Shown piece after piece: positions 14,889 through 22,317 of a stretch of 22,940 bases of DNA (positions are counted from its first letter, which is position 1; each line of letters opens with the position of its first letter). The translations under genes and the position numbers were made by a program. The DNA is from JBKHJA01 sp046538375 (GTDB lineage: Bacteria; Acidobacteriota; Aminicenantia; Aminicenantales; Aminicenantaceae), in contig JBKHJA010000033.1 in the NCBI GenBank assembly GCA_046538375.1, positions 1 to 22,940 on the forward strand, read 5' to 3'. Under the pieces are notes generated by a model, which was not told the origin of the DNA, ran no database searches, and worked only from the letters and a program-made list of their open reading frames with translations.

Positions 14889-15770
14889 ATGTCCGCATTC
14901 ATAAAAAAGATTCTGTGGGCTACAGATTTCTCTGATGAAGCCCAGGAAGCCCTTGTTTATGCTGATGCTTTTGCTAAAGCCTTCAAGGCTCGTCTGATCG
15001 CTCTGCATGTGGCCCCTGATTTTTCACCCGCTCTGTATGACATGGCATCGGTGGTTAGAGGAGAGCTGGCCGAGAGAGTGGCCTCCATAAAAAGAGAGGC
15101 CAAGAGGAAACTTGAGAAATTGAGCAAGGCCAAGGGAATTTCCTTCGATATGGTGGTGGAGGAAGGTACTGCTTCCAAGACCATCATCCAGGTGGCTGAG
15201 AAGAAAAAGGTTGATCTCATAGTGATGGGCAAGCGGGGCCATTCCGTCATAGAGAAGATTTTCATCGGCAGTGTGGCCAATCAAATTTTGAGGAATTCCT
15301 CTGTTCCCATCCTGATGACCAAGAAAAAGAGAGGAAAACCCCGGTTTCGCAAGATTCTGGTTCCCACTGATTTTTCTGAACAGGAAGAGAGGGAAAGGGA
15401 TTACGCCTGGAAACTGGCCCAGGGGCTGGATGTTTCTGAGATGACCCTTCTTCATATTCTTGAACTCCATGACTACGAATTTTCACCCAAAGCCCTGGAT
15501 GAGGTGTTCGATTCTGTTTTGAAGAGACTCAAGAAAAGAAAAAAGAGAGAAAAGGAAGATATAAAAGTCACCGAGCAGGTGGACCGGGCTGTGAATGCTT
15601 CCATCGGAATCGTGGATTATGCTGAAACCCATCATTATGACCTGATCGTGATGTCCACCTGCACTCAGAGCAGATGGGAAAGATTCTTCTTAGGAAGCAC
15701 CACAGAAAAAGTCATCGCTCATTCCCATATTCCCATTTTCGCCATTCCTCCCTCTCAGTGTGCACGCTAA
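14889..15770 (+). CDS. tandem-domain universal stress protein (UspA family)
   Basis: A 293-aa cytoplasmic protein made of two Usp domains (about 1-147 and 150-293). Domain 1 opens KKILWATDFSDEAQEAL and has the ATP-binding pattern MGKRGHSVIEKIFIGSVANQ (G-x2-G-x9-GS). Domain 2 opens KILVPTDFSEQEER and ends MSTCTQSRWERFFLGSTTEK, keeping the GS part but losing the G-x2-G glycines, so its nucleotide site may be altered. Usp proteins bind ATP or signal under stress; this one has no fused effector. AGGAGAG precedes the ATG. The dprA start follows 2 nt after its stop, so they are probably in one operon. Confidence 0.92.
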   Translation: MSAFIKKILWATDFSDEAQEALVYADAFAKAFKARLIALHVAPDFSPALYDMASVVRGELAERVASIKREAKRKLEKLSKAKGISFDMVVEEGTASKTIIQVAEKKKVDLIVMGKRGHSVIEKIFIGSVANQILRNSSVPILMTKKKRGKPRFRKILVPTDFSEQEERERDYAWKLAQGLDVSEMTLLHILELHDYEFSPKALDEVFDSVLKRLKKRKKREKEDIKVTEQVDRAVNASIGIVDYAETHHYDLIVMSTCTQSRWERFFLGSTTEKVIAHSHIPIFAIPPSQCAR

Positions 15771-15772
15771 AG

Positions 15773-16873
15773 GTGGAAGAGAATCGAAAATACTGGGTGG
15801 CTTTGAATCTTGTCCTGGCCGAGAACCTGAGGGCGGCCAAAAAAATAGCAGATCATTTTCCTGGTATCCAGGACGCTTTTGAAGCCTCAAGCAATGATCT
15901 GAAGGCTTTGGGCATAGATGAGAATACAGCCCGGGCTGTGACATCTTCGCAAATCGTGGATCGAGCCTCCATAGAAATAGAAAGGCTTCACAAAAAGAAC
16001 TGCAGGATTCTTACTCTGGAGGATGAGGAATATCCCGAGTATCTCAGAGAAATTTTTGATCCGCCTTTCGTCCTTTATTGTGCGGGAAAGGTGGAAACGC
16101 TCCACAGGCCCGCGGTTTCCATAGTGGGCACCCGTCGGGCTTCTCCGTACGGGAAGGCGGTGACCCAGAGATTGGCCGCCGAGCTGGCCTCCCGGGGTGT
16201 GGTGGTGGTCAGCGGCATGGCCCGGGGCATAGATTCCGCGGCCCATCAAGGAGCCCTCAAAAAAGGAGAGACAGTGGCAGTGCTGGGTTCAGGATTGGAA
16301 AACATTTATCCAAGAGAAAACAGAAGTCTTTATGAAAGAATCGTGGAAAAAGGAGCTGTGATCACTGAATTTCCACCCCAGTCTCCTCCGCTGGGATTTC
16401 ATTTTCCGATAAGAAACAGGATCATCAGCGGGCTCTGTTTGGCCTTGGTGGTGGTGGAAGCAGCCCGGAGGAGCGGCTCTTTGATTTCGGCACGGCTGGC
16501 TTTGGAACAGAACAGAGAAGTGATGGCTGTTCCTGGGAATGTGACCTCCAGGGTCAGTCAAGGAACCAACTGGCTGATTCAGTCCGGTGCCAAGCTGGTA
16601 GAAGACTGGGAAGATGTGGCTGAAGAGCTTCCTTCTCCGCTCAAAGAAGAGCTTCTTTCTCAAAAAGAGGAAAAGCGGCCTGAGCTGCCGCCGCTGAATG
16701 ATAGAGAGAGAAGAATTTATCAGTTTTTAAAACCCGATTCTGCTGTGCACATCGATGAGCTGGTGGAGAAAAGCGATTTTTCTGTCTCTGAGGTTCTCTC
16801 TATCCTGCTCAGCCTGGAACTCAAAGATCTTGTTTCTCAGAGTCCGGGAAAATACTTTCAGAGGAGATGGTGA
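15773..16873 (+). CDS. dprA: DNA processing protein DprA
   Basis: A 366-aa protein that in transformation protects incoming single-stranded DNA and loads RecA. After an N-terminal helix-hairpin-helix/SAM-like part (about 10-60) comes the DprA Rossmann domain: SIVGTRRASPYG, VVVVSGMARGIDSAAHQGAL, VAVLGSGLENIYPREN, FPIRNRIISGL and SGSLISARLALEQNREVMAVPGN. A C-terminal winged helix (about 300-366, DML1-like) ends HIDELVEKSDFSVSEVLSILLSLELKDLV. The frame is open upstream to 15674 inside the stress-protein gene; the GTG at 15773, giving VEENRKYWVALNL, fits the family start. No clear Shine-Dalgarno is present, so coupling to the preceding stop at 15770 is likely. The 3' end overlaps topA by one base (TGATG). 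Confidence 0.93.
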   Translation: MEENRKYWVALNLVLAENLRAAKKIADHFPGIQDAFEASSNDLKALGIDENTARAVTSSQIVDRASIEIERLHKKNCRILTLEDEEYPEYLREIFDPPFVLYCAGKVETLHRPAVSIVGTRRASPYGKAVTQRLAAELASRGVVVVSGMARGIDSAAHQGALKKGETVAVLGSGLENIYPRENRSLYERIVEKGAVITEFPPQSPPLGFHFPIRNRIISGLCLALVVVEAARRSGSLISARLALEQNREVMAVPGNVTSRVSQGTNWLIQSGAKLVEDWEDVAEELPSPLKEELLSQKEEKRPELPPLNDRERRIYQFLKPDSAVHIDELVEKSDFSVSEVLSILLSLELKDLVSQSPGKYFQRRW

Positions 16874-19113
16874 TGGAGAAGCGTCTGGTTATCGTGGAGT
16901 CCCCGGCCAAGGCAAGAACAGTCAACCGCTACCTGGGCCCTCGTTTTCTGGTCAAAGCTTCCATGGGGCATGTCCAGGATCTTCCTGAGAAAAAACTGGG
17001 AGTGGATGTAGAAAACGACTTCAAACCTGAGTACAAAATCATTCCGAGAAGAAAGAAAACAGTGGCTGAACTCAGGAAGTATGCCCAACAGTGCGAATCT
17101 GTACTCCTGGCTGCTGACCCTGATAGAGAGGGTGAAGCCATATGCTGGCATCTGAGTCAACTGCTGAGCAGCGCCAATAAGAATATCTATCGGGTCCTCT
17201 TCCACGAGATCACCAAACAGGCCATCCAGGAATCTTTTGATCATCTGGGCCAGCTGGATCAAGGGAAGATCAAGGCTCAGCAGACCAGAAGAATCCTGGA
17301 CAGATTGGTGGGTTATCTGATCAGTCCTCTTCTGTGGAAAAAAATCGGGAGGGGATTGAGTGCGGGCCGGGTGCAGTCCATAGCCCTGCGTCTGATCTGT
17401 GAGCGGGAAAAAGAGATAAAAGATTTTGTTCCCGAGGAATACTGGACCATAACAGCCCAGCTTCAAGCCTCCAACCCCCCTTCTTTTAAGGCCAACCTGA
17501 GCAAGATCAGCGGAAAGAAGGCCAAAGTCAAAGATGAGCAGCAGGCCATGAAGATCGTTTCTGAGCTGGGCCGCCTTCCCTTTATCCTGGAAAAGATCCA
17601 GGTGAAGAAGAAAAAGAAAACGCCTTTCCCTCCTTATATCACCTCCACCCTTCAGCAGGACAGTTTCCGGCTCCTCCGGTTTCCGGTGAAAAAGACCATG
17701 TCTGTGGCCCAGAGGCTCTACGAAGGGCTTCAGATCGGTGACCGGGGGTTGGTGGGCTTGATCACTTACATGAGGACAGATTCGGTTCGGGTGGCTGAAG
17801 GGGCCCTGTTGGGGGCCAGAAAACATATAAAGGAGAACTACTCCAGTGAATATCTGCCCAAGAGGCCCCGGATCTACAAGAACAAGAAGAAAGCCCAGGA
17901 TGCCCATGAAGCCATCCGTCCCACTACCATGTCCCTTCCTCCTCAGAAAGTGAAGCCTTATCTGAAAAAGGATGAATACAGCCTGTACCGGCTCATCTGG
18001 AATCGGTTTCTGGCTTCCCAGATGAGTGCGGCTTTGATGGAAGAGACAAAATTTGATATCCAAGCCACTCCCTACCTTTTCACAGCCAAGGGGGAAGTCA
18101 TCAAGTTCGAGGGATTCCTGGTGCTTTATCCAGCGCTGAAGAGGGATAAAAACATCCTGCCCGCAGCAGAGGAAGGGGAAAAATTGAAGTTGATAGATGT
18201 GGAGCCCCAGCAGAAATTCACCCAGCCCCCTCCTCGGTATACAGAAGGGGGCCTGGTGAAAGAATTGGAGTCAAAAGGAATCGGAAGGCCCAGCACCTAT
18301 GCTCCTATTATCGCCACTCTGCAGGACCGGGTTTATGTGGTCAAAGAAAAGGGAAAGTTTATTCCCACTGATTTGGGTTTGTTCATCACCGATTATCTGA
18401 TCAAAAACTTTCCTGACCTGATGGAGTTTGAGTTCACCGCCAAGTTGGAGGAAGAGCTGGACCGGATCGGTGAAGGACAGAAGGATTGGGTAGACTATTT
18501 GAAGGATTATTATGCTCTGCTGGAGAAAGACCTGGAGAAGGCCCGCAGAGGCGAAGGAGTGAAAGGGAAAGGGATCCCTGTAGAGAATGTCTGTCCGGAG
18601 TGCGGCCGTCAAATGGTCATCAAGGAAGGACGCTACGGCCGGTTCCGGGCCTGTTCCGGTTATCCAGAGTGCAGGTACAGAGAAAGCCTGCATAAAAAAG
18701 AAGCCAAGCCACTGGATGAGAAGTGTCCTGAATGCGGAGCCTCCCTGGTTTTGCGATCCGGCAAATACGGCACCTTCATCGCCTGCTCCGATTATCCGCG
18801 GTGCACTTATACCAAGAAGGACAGGAAGGATACGGGCATCTCCTGTCCGTTGGAATGCGGGGGCACATTGGTCCGCAAGAAGACCAAGAAGGGGAAGGTC
18901 TTTTTTGGCTGCAGCAGTTTTCCCCGCTGCAAGTTTGCCACCTGGGATGAGCCTGTTCCTCAACCCTGTCCGGAGTGCGGGCGTCCGTTTCTGCTGCGCA
19001 AGAACCCCATAAAAGGCCGGCCTTCTCTGTACTGCAGCAGCGAGAAATGTTCCTTTAAACAGGAAGTGGAGCGGAAAAAGATCTGGGAACAGAAGTCAGA
19101 TTTTCTTGAATAG
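16873..19113 (+). CDS. topA: DNA topoisomerase I (type IA)
   Basis: A 746-aa type IA topoisomerase that relaxes negative supercoils. The Toprim domain opens RLVIVESPAKARTVNRYLG, with AADPDREGEAICW as the metal-binding site. The catalytic tyrosine is Y299 in LITYMRTDSVRV. The core continues through YTEGGLVKELESKGIGRPSTYAPII. The C-terminus has four zinc ribbons: CPECGRQM, CPECGASL, CPLECGGTL (one residue longer knuckle) and CPECGRPF, each closed by a second Cys pair. The ATG at 16873 was preferred over 16867 because GAGGAG (16861-16866) is then 6 nt away. The stop of dprA overlaps this start. Confidence 0.97.
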   Translation: MEKRLVIVESPAKARTVNRYLGPRFLVKASMGHVQDLPEKKLGVDVENDFKPEYKIIPRRKKTVAELRKYAQQCESVLLAADPDREGEAICWHLSQLLSSANKNIYRVLFHEITKQAIQESFDHLGQLDQGKIKAQQTRRILDRLVGYLISPLLWKKIGRGLSAGRVQSIALRLICEREKEIKDFVPEEYWTITAQLQASNPPSFKANLSKISGKKAKVKDEQQAMKIVSELGRLPFILEKIQVKKKKKTPFPPYITSTLQQDSFRLLRFPVKKTMSVAQRLYEGLQIGDRGLVGLITYMRTDSVRVAEGALLGARKHIKENYSSEYLPKRPRIYKNKKKAQDAHEAIRPTTMSLPPQKVKPYLKKDEYSLYRLIWNRFLASQMSAALMEETKFDIQATPYLFTAKGEVIKFEGFLVLYPALKRDKNILPAAEEGEKLKLIDVEPQQKFTQPPPRYTEGGLVKELESKGIGRPSTYAPIIATLQDRVYVVKEKGKFIPTDLGLFITDYLIKNFPDLMEFEFTAKLEEELDRIGEGQKDWVDYLKDYYALLEKDLEKARRGEGVKGKGIPVENVCPECGRQMVIKEGRYGRFRACSGYPECRYRESLHKKEAKPLDEKCPECGASLVLRSGKYGTFIACSDYPRCTYTKKDRKDTGISCPLECGGTLVRKKTKKGKVFFGCSSFPRCKFATWDEPVPQPCPECGRPFLLRKNPIKGRPSLYCSSEKCSFKQEVERKKIWEQKSDFLE

Positions 19114-19126
19114 GGAATAGAAAGAG

Positions 19127-20014
19127 ATGAAAAAAGAGCTGGCAGAGTTTCTTGATTTCCTGCGCTACCAGAAAAATGCTTCCTCTCATACCATCTCCAG
19201 TTACCGCAGAGACTTGATCCAGCTGGCTGAGTATCTGGAAGAGAGGAAGGCCAGGTTACGGGACATAGACAATGTGGTTCTTCGCGGATTTCTGGCCAGG
19301 CTGCATCAACGAGGGAACAAAAAATCGACCATGGCCCGAAAGCTGGCCTCCATCCGCTCTTTTCTTCAGTTTTGCCTGAGGAAGGGGTGGCTGGAGGATA
19401 ATCCGGCCAGAGTGATGTCCACCCCCAAACAGGAAAAACACGTGCCCTCTTTTTTATCAGAAGAGGAAATGTCTCATTTTTTGGACCTGCCTCAAAAGCC
19501 TGATGACGTCTTAGGGATGAGAGACCGGGCTCTTATGGAGCTTCTTTATGCCACCGGGATCCGGGTGAGTGAGCTGGTGGGGATGGATGTTGACGATATA
19601 AACATTTTGGAGCGTTTGATCAGGGTCAAGGGAAAAGGCAAGAAAGAGAGACTTCTGCCTTTCGGAAGGAAAGCAGAGGAGAGTCTTCGTCCTTATATCC
19701 GTCTGAGGCTCACCATCAACAAGGGAAAGATCGAGGCAAAGCCTTTATTCCTGAATTATCGGGGAGAGAGGCTCACCGCAAGGTCTGTGGAAAGAATCGT
19801 GGACAAATACCTCCATAGGGCAGCGCTGAAGCGGAAAATAAGCCCCCATTCTCTTCGTCATTCCTTTGCCTCCCATCTTTTGAGCCGGGGAGCAGATTTG
19901 AGAGTCATCCAGGAGCTTCTGGGACATGAGAGTCTGGCCACCACCCAGAAATACACCCATATCGATTTAAGGGAGCTGCTGGAGACCTACCGCAGGAGCC
20001 ACCCGCGATCTTGA
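19127..20014 (+). CDS. xerC: tyrosine recombinase XerC/XerD-type
   Basis: A 295-aa site-specific recombinase, the size of chromosome-dimer-resolving Xer proteins. The N-terminal SAM-like core-binding domain (about 1-90) includes YQKNASSHTISSYRRDL. The catalytic domain carries R146 (ATGIRVSEL), the Lys of VKGKGKKERLLP, H241 and R244 (HSLRHSFASH), H267 (LLGHESLATTQKYTH) and nucleophile Y276. XerC versus XerD cannot be separated with certainty; the position directly after topA favours XerC in many genomes. It is 13 nt downstream of topA. No integrase-type extra domain or attachment site is visible, so a housekeeping role is more likely than a mobile-element one. Confidence 0.9.
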   Translation: MKKELAEFLDFLRYQKNASSHTISSYRRDLIQLAEYLEERKARLRDIDNVVLRGFLARLHQRGNKKSTMARKLASIRSFLQFCLRKGWLEDNPARVMSTPKQEKHVPSFLSEEEMSHFLDLPQKPDDVLGMRDRALMELLYATGIRVSELVGMDVDDINILERLIRVKGKGKKERLLPFGRKAEESLRPYIRLRLTINKGKIEAKPLFLNYRGERLTARSVERIVDKYLHRAALKRKISPHSLRHSFASHLLSRGADLRVIQELLGHESLATTQKYTHIDLRELLETYRRSHPRS

Positions 20015-20126
20015 GCACCGGGATCAGACCTTCATAAGATTCGAAAAAAGAGAGAAGGGAAAGAGCCGTATCCTCCTGGTTTTCCCCAGGCCTGCGGAAC
20101 TTGACCCATTCGCCCTCTTCCTCCAA
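20010..20126 (-). pseudogene. possible gene remnant (protein-like minus-strand stretch)
   Basis: From a TTG at 20126 the minus strand reads about 40 residues of convincing protein-like sequence, including EGEWVKFRRPGENQ and LSLLSFFESYEGLIPVLK, with codon use like the real genes. An in-frame TGA lies immediately upstream, and the frame then runs antisense into the end of the recombinase gene, where it stops looking like protein. It could be a fragment of a gene broken by rearrangement next to the repeats at 20157-20236, or chance. I do not recognise the family. Confidence 0.25.
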
Positions 20127-20156
20127 TCACATCATTTTTGGACATACTCCATTAAT

Positions 20157-20178
20157 TAACCTGCATTATTCATGAATT
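20157..20178 (+). repeat. 22-nt dispersed repeat, copy B
   Basis: Matches the minus strand of 37-58 with a single mismatch (TAACCTGCATTATTCAT shared exactly). It abuts the long palindrome at 20182-20236. Probably part of a small repeat or an element edge. Confidence 0.55.
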
Positions 20179-20181
20179 ATG

Positions 20182-20236
20182 GGAAATTAGGGACACGATC
20201 CCAATTTCAGAAAATTGGGTCATGTCCCCAATTTCC
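20182..20236. repeat. REP-like long palindrome
   Basis: A 55-bp near-perfect inverted repeat. GGAAATT at 20182-20188 pairs with 20230-20236, GGGACA pairs with TGTCCC, and CCCAATTT (20200-20207) pairs with 20212-20219, around a 4-nt loop; two mismatches and one bulge interrupt the stem. The GGGACA...TGTCCCC character resembles extragenic palindromes mobilised by REP-associated (Y1-type) transposases in other bacteria, but no such transposase is in the window. It is not followed by a T-run, so it is not a typical terminator. The rest of 20015-20479 holds only the possible remnant, the 22-nt repeat and a candidate comEA promoter. Confidence 0.8.
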
Positions 20237-20373
20237 TGCCTCATATACATTGTTTCCAGCGAATTCAGTGAATAATCCAGGTTAGAAGAGAAATACAGGA
20301 AATATGAAGGTCTGAGCTGGGGTGAAAAAGGAAACAAATGTTGTCGGAAAAACAGGCGCCTTGTTAACACGGG

Positions 20374-20403
20374 TTGACTATGGGGGGGATGAGGAAATAT
20401 TAA
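20374..20403 (+). promoter_or_regulatory. candidate promoter of the ComEA-like gene
   Basis: TTGACT (20374-20379), 18-bp spacer, TATTAA (20398-20403). The predicted leader is about 70 nt and ends with AAAGGAGGT before the ATG at 20480. Confidence 0.45.
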
Positions 20404-20479
20404 ATTGCTGATAATGAACAAGATAAAAATTCAAAAGATGGCCTGAAATTTGCAAACAGGAAGACGAAAGGAGGTCACC

Positions 20480-20797
20480 ATGAAAAATTTATTTGCCAAA
20501 GGACTTATTTTCAGTGTGGTGTTAAGCTTTTTGTTTTCCTGTTTACTTTCTCTTCAGGTTCAGGCTCTGAGTGAAGGCAGCGGCCAGAAAGTCAACATCA
20601 ACACAGCTTCGGTGGAAAAGCTTCAGACTCTTCCCCGGATCGGAGAAAAAGTCGCTCAGAGAATCGTGGATTTCAGGAAAGAGCACGGCCCGTTCAAAAA
20701 GATCGAAGAGATCATGAAAGTCAAGGGAATCGGGGAGAAGACATTCAAACAGATTAAAGATCTCATCACAGTGGGGGAGAAAGACAAAAAGAAGTAA
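20480..20797 (+). CDS. secreted ComEA-like helix-hairpin-helix DNA-binding protein
   Basis: A 105-aa exported protein. A signal peptide (about 1-28, ending near VQA) is followed by a short linker and a tandem HhH domain: VNINTASVEKLQTLPRIGEKVAQRIVDFRKEHGPFKKIEEI... with hairpins LPRIGEKVA (51-59) and VKGIGEKTF (81-89). This compact layout matches periplasmic ComEA of Gram-negative bacteria, which binds and pulls in transforming DNA. DprA at 15773 gives it a partner in the same pathway. The ATG at 20480 has a strong AAAGGAGGT; an upstream in-frame TTG (20450) was rejected. Some single-domain HhH proteins of this type are not competence factors, so function is likely rather than proven. Confidence 0.87.
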   Translation: MKNLFAKGLIFSVVLSFLFSCLLSLQVQALSEGSGQKVNINTASVEKLQTLPRIGEKVAQRIVDFRKEHGPFKKIEEIMKVKGIGEKTFKQIKDLITVGEKDKKK

Positions 20798-20837
20798 GGG
20801 ATGGCTGTTTACGGGTAAAAATGGCAGTCCTCCAGGT

Positions 20838-21455
20838 TCAGAGGGAGGAGATATTGTTCAAATGACCGGCGAGGAATGTTTTCAATTTTTTTAGGGATCG
20901 TCCCCGATGGCTGACCCTATTCTTTTCTTCCGGCAAAAGTTGGGCAAAGGTTTTCTTTAAAGGAGGGTAATAGAAGATAGGGTCATACCCGAATCCGTGC
21001 TGACCTTTCTTCTGGGTAGTGATAAAGCCCTCAACAGACTCCTGGATTTCTCGGAGAATGTTTCCTTTCCGGGATAAAACGAGACAGGAGACAAACCGGG
21101 CTTTTCTCTTCTGGGGAGGCACTCCTTCCATCAGGGCCAACACTTTTTGAATATTTTTCTGGTCAGTGGCCTGTGGATCTGAGAACCGGGCGGATAAGAC
21201 TCCTGGAGCTCCATCCAGGTGTTCGATCTCCAGCCCCGAATCTTCAGCCAGGACAAGCCCCGTCCAGAATTGACTGTAAAAAAGACTTTTCCCTCTGGCA
21301 TTCTCCCTGAACGTGGTTTTCTCTTCCGGAAAAGTATCTTGAATATCAACATCGGACAGAGTGTTGACCTGAAGATTAAGGGAGGAGAGATAATTCTGGA
21401 TTTCTTTGGCTTTTCCCTGGTTGGTGGTGGCCACCAGCAGCTTTTCTTTAATCAA
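20838..21455 (-). CDS. rdgB: non-canonical purine NTP pyrophosphatase (RdgB/HAM1)
   Basis: A 205-aa house-cleaning enzyme that hydrolyses ITP, dITP and XTP to monophosphates. Family motifs in order: LLVATTNQGKAKEIQNYL (TxNxxK), TTFRENARGKSLF, LAEDSGLEIEHLDGAPGVLSARF, QHGFGYDPIFYYP and NRVSHRGRSLKKL. All expected substrate-contacting residues are in place and length is normal. Its start overlaps the end of mgtC by 8 nt, so the two are co-transcribed. The gene converges on the ComEA-like gene across a 40-nt gap without a clear terminator. Confidence 0.95.
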   Translation of the reverse strand: MIKEKLLVATTNQGKAKEIQNYLSSLNLQVNTLSDVDIQDTFPEEKTTFRENARGKSLFYSQFWTGLVLAEDSGLEIEHLDGAPGVLSARFSDPQATDQKNIQKVLALMEGVPPQKRKARFVSCLVLSRKGNILREIQESVEGFITTQKKGQHGFGYDPIFYYPPLKKTFAQLLPEEKNRVSHRGRSLKKLKTFLAGHLNNISSL

Positions 21456-22095
21456 TTTTTATTTCAAGAATTTCCTTGATGTTGAGGAGATCCTGGTTGA
21501 ATTTCTGTTCCTTGTCTTCAGATGAGGTGAAAGAAAAGTCGATATAAGAGAGATCGTCTTTCTTTTTAAGGCTGAAGTCTCTGAATTTTATTCCCTCATG
21601 AAGAGCCAGCCTTTTGATGTGGATCAAAAGGTCGTGGGCATATTTTGCTTTCAGATGATAACGGTAGAAAGGCCGGCTGAGAAGATAGTCTTCGATCCTC
21701 CCCAGGATGACCAGGGTGGTGATGATGATCAAAGCGAAAATGATGGCTGAGAGATAGTATCCTGCCCCGATAACAGCTCCCAGGCCGCCTACTGCCCACA
21801 GGGTGGCTGCGGTGGTCAGACCCACCACACTTCCTCTGGACTGGATGATTGTCCCTGCCCCGATAAAGCCGAGACCGGTGATCACCCCGGCTGCAATTCG
21901 GGTCAGGTCTCCACTGGCCCCTTCTTTTCCCTGGAGCAGAAGCCCGGACAGGATCATCATCATGGCCGAGCCCACACAGATAAGGATATTGGTCCTGAAG
22001 CCAGCCGGCTTCCGGCTGGATTCCCTCTCCAGACCGATGAGGCCGCCCAGGGCCACAGCCAGAAGAAGTTTTAAGGTGATTTCCAAAATGCTCAT
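21448..22095 (-). CDS. MgtC/SapB family membrane protein
   Basis: A 215-aa inner-membrane protein. The conserved MgtC N-terminal domain (about 1-140) shows LLLAVALGGLIGLERE, KPAGFRTNILICVGSAMMMIL, IAAGVITGLGFIGAGTII and VVGLTTAATLWAVGGLGAVIGAG, with about four or five membrane segments. A charged C-terminal ACT-like extension of about 75 residues follows. Relatives affect magnesium homeostasis, ATP synthase or phosphate uptake; which applies here is unknown. The AGGT before the ATG gives a modest ribosome site. A probable promoter lies at 22125-22154. Confidence 0.92.
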   Translation of the reverse strand: MSILEITLKLLLAVALGGLIGLERESSRKPAGFRTNILICVGSAMMMILSGLLLQGKEGASGDLTRIAAGVITGLGFIGAGTIIQSRGSVVGLTTAATLWAVGGLGAVIGAGYYLSAIIFALIIITTLVILGRIEDYLLSRPFYRYHLKAKYAHDLLIHIKRLALHEGIKFRDFSLKKKDDLSYIDFSFTSSEDKEQKFNQDLLNIKEILEIKID

Positions 22096-22124
22096 GGTTT
22101 TTACCTGCTCTGAATCATGAGGCT

Positions 22125-22154
22125 AATGTAGCACAACCGCAGGCTCAAACACAA
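22125..22154 (-). promoter_or_regulatory. candidate promoter of mgtC-rdgB
   Basis: Minus-strand TTGTGT (22149-22154), 18-bp spacer, TACATT (22125-22130). Transcription would begin about 22118, just upstream of the ATG at 22095. The -35 hexamer is the same TTGTGT seen before the stress-protein gene. Confidence 0.4.
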
Positions 22155-22182
22155 GGGAATGTCCCGTCCCTTTCTGCATGCA

Positions 22183-22272
22183 GGAAGCATCTCCATTTCC
22201 TCTCCCCCCCATCCCTCACCCCTTTCCATCAACATATATATTTATACTCATCAAGGTACTGGAAATGCTTCC
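22183..22272. repeat. coreless remnant of the structured repeat (solo long arm)
   Basis: 22213-22272 aligns with the long arm of the two full elements: CCCTCACC, an AT-rich stretch, a CAWGG-like segment, then GGAAATGCTTCC. The inverted octamer GGAAGCAT at 22183-22190 mirrors ATGCTTCC at 22265-22272. The 140-bp hairpin core is missing, so this looks like an internally deleted or ancestral form. It lies between mgtC and the sensor gene. Confidence 0.5.
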
Positions 22273-22278
22273 CTCAGG

Positions 22279-22308
22279 CTGTGTTCTTTCTGTTTTTTTT
22301 GATAAAAT
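22279..22308 (+). promoter_or_regulatory. candidate promoter of the Cache-sensor gene
   Basis: CTGTGT (22279-22284) with 18-bp T-rich spacer and TAAAAT (22303-22308). The ATG at 22318 is about 9 nt after the -10, so the mRNA would have almost no leader; no Shine-Dalgarno is visible. Confidence 0.45.
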
Positions 22309-22317
22309 AATGTCTCC

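Noticed and set aside
14665..14898. Minus-strand open frame within repeat copy 2
   Set aside because: It lies almost wholly in the hairpin element, lacks a ribosome site and has no counterpart with the same stops in copy 1.
15674..15772. N-terminal extension of DprA into the stress-protein gene
   Set aside because: It translates the 3' end of another gene in a second frame; family-like sequence begins at the GTG at 15773.
16858..18063. Long minus-strand open frame (401 codons) opposite topA
   Set aside because: It is antisense to the catalytic core of topoisomerase I; its composition is that of a shadow frame.
19127..20014. Xer recombinase as integrase of a mobile element
   Set aside because: Length, motifs and position after topA fit a housekeeping Xer; no attachment-site duplications or cargo genes are visible.
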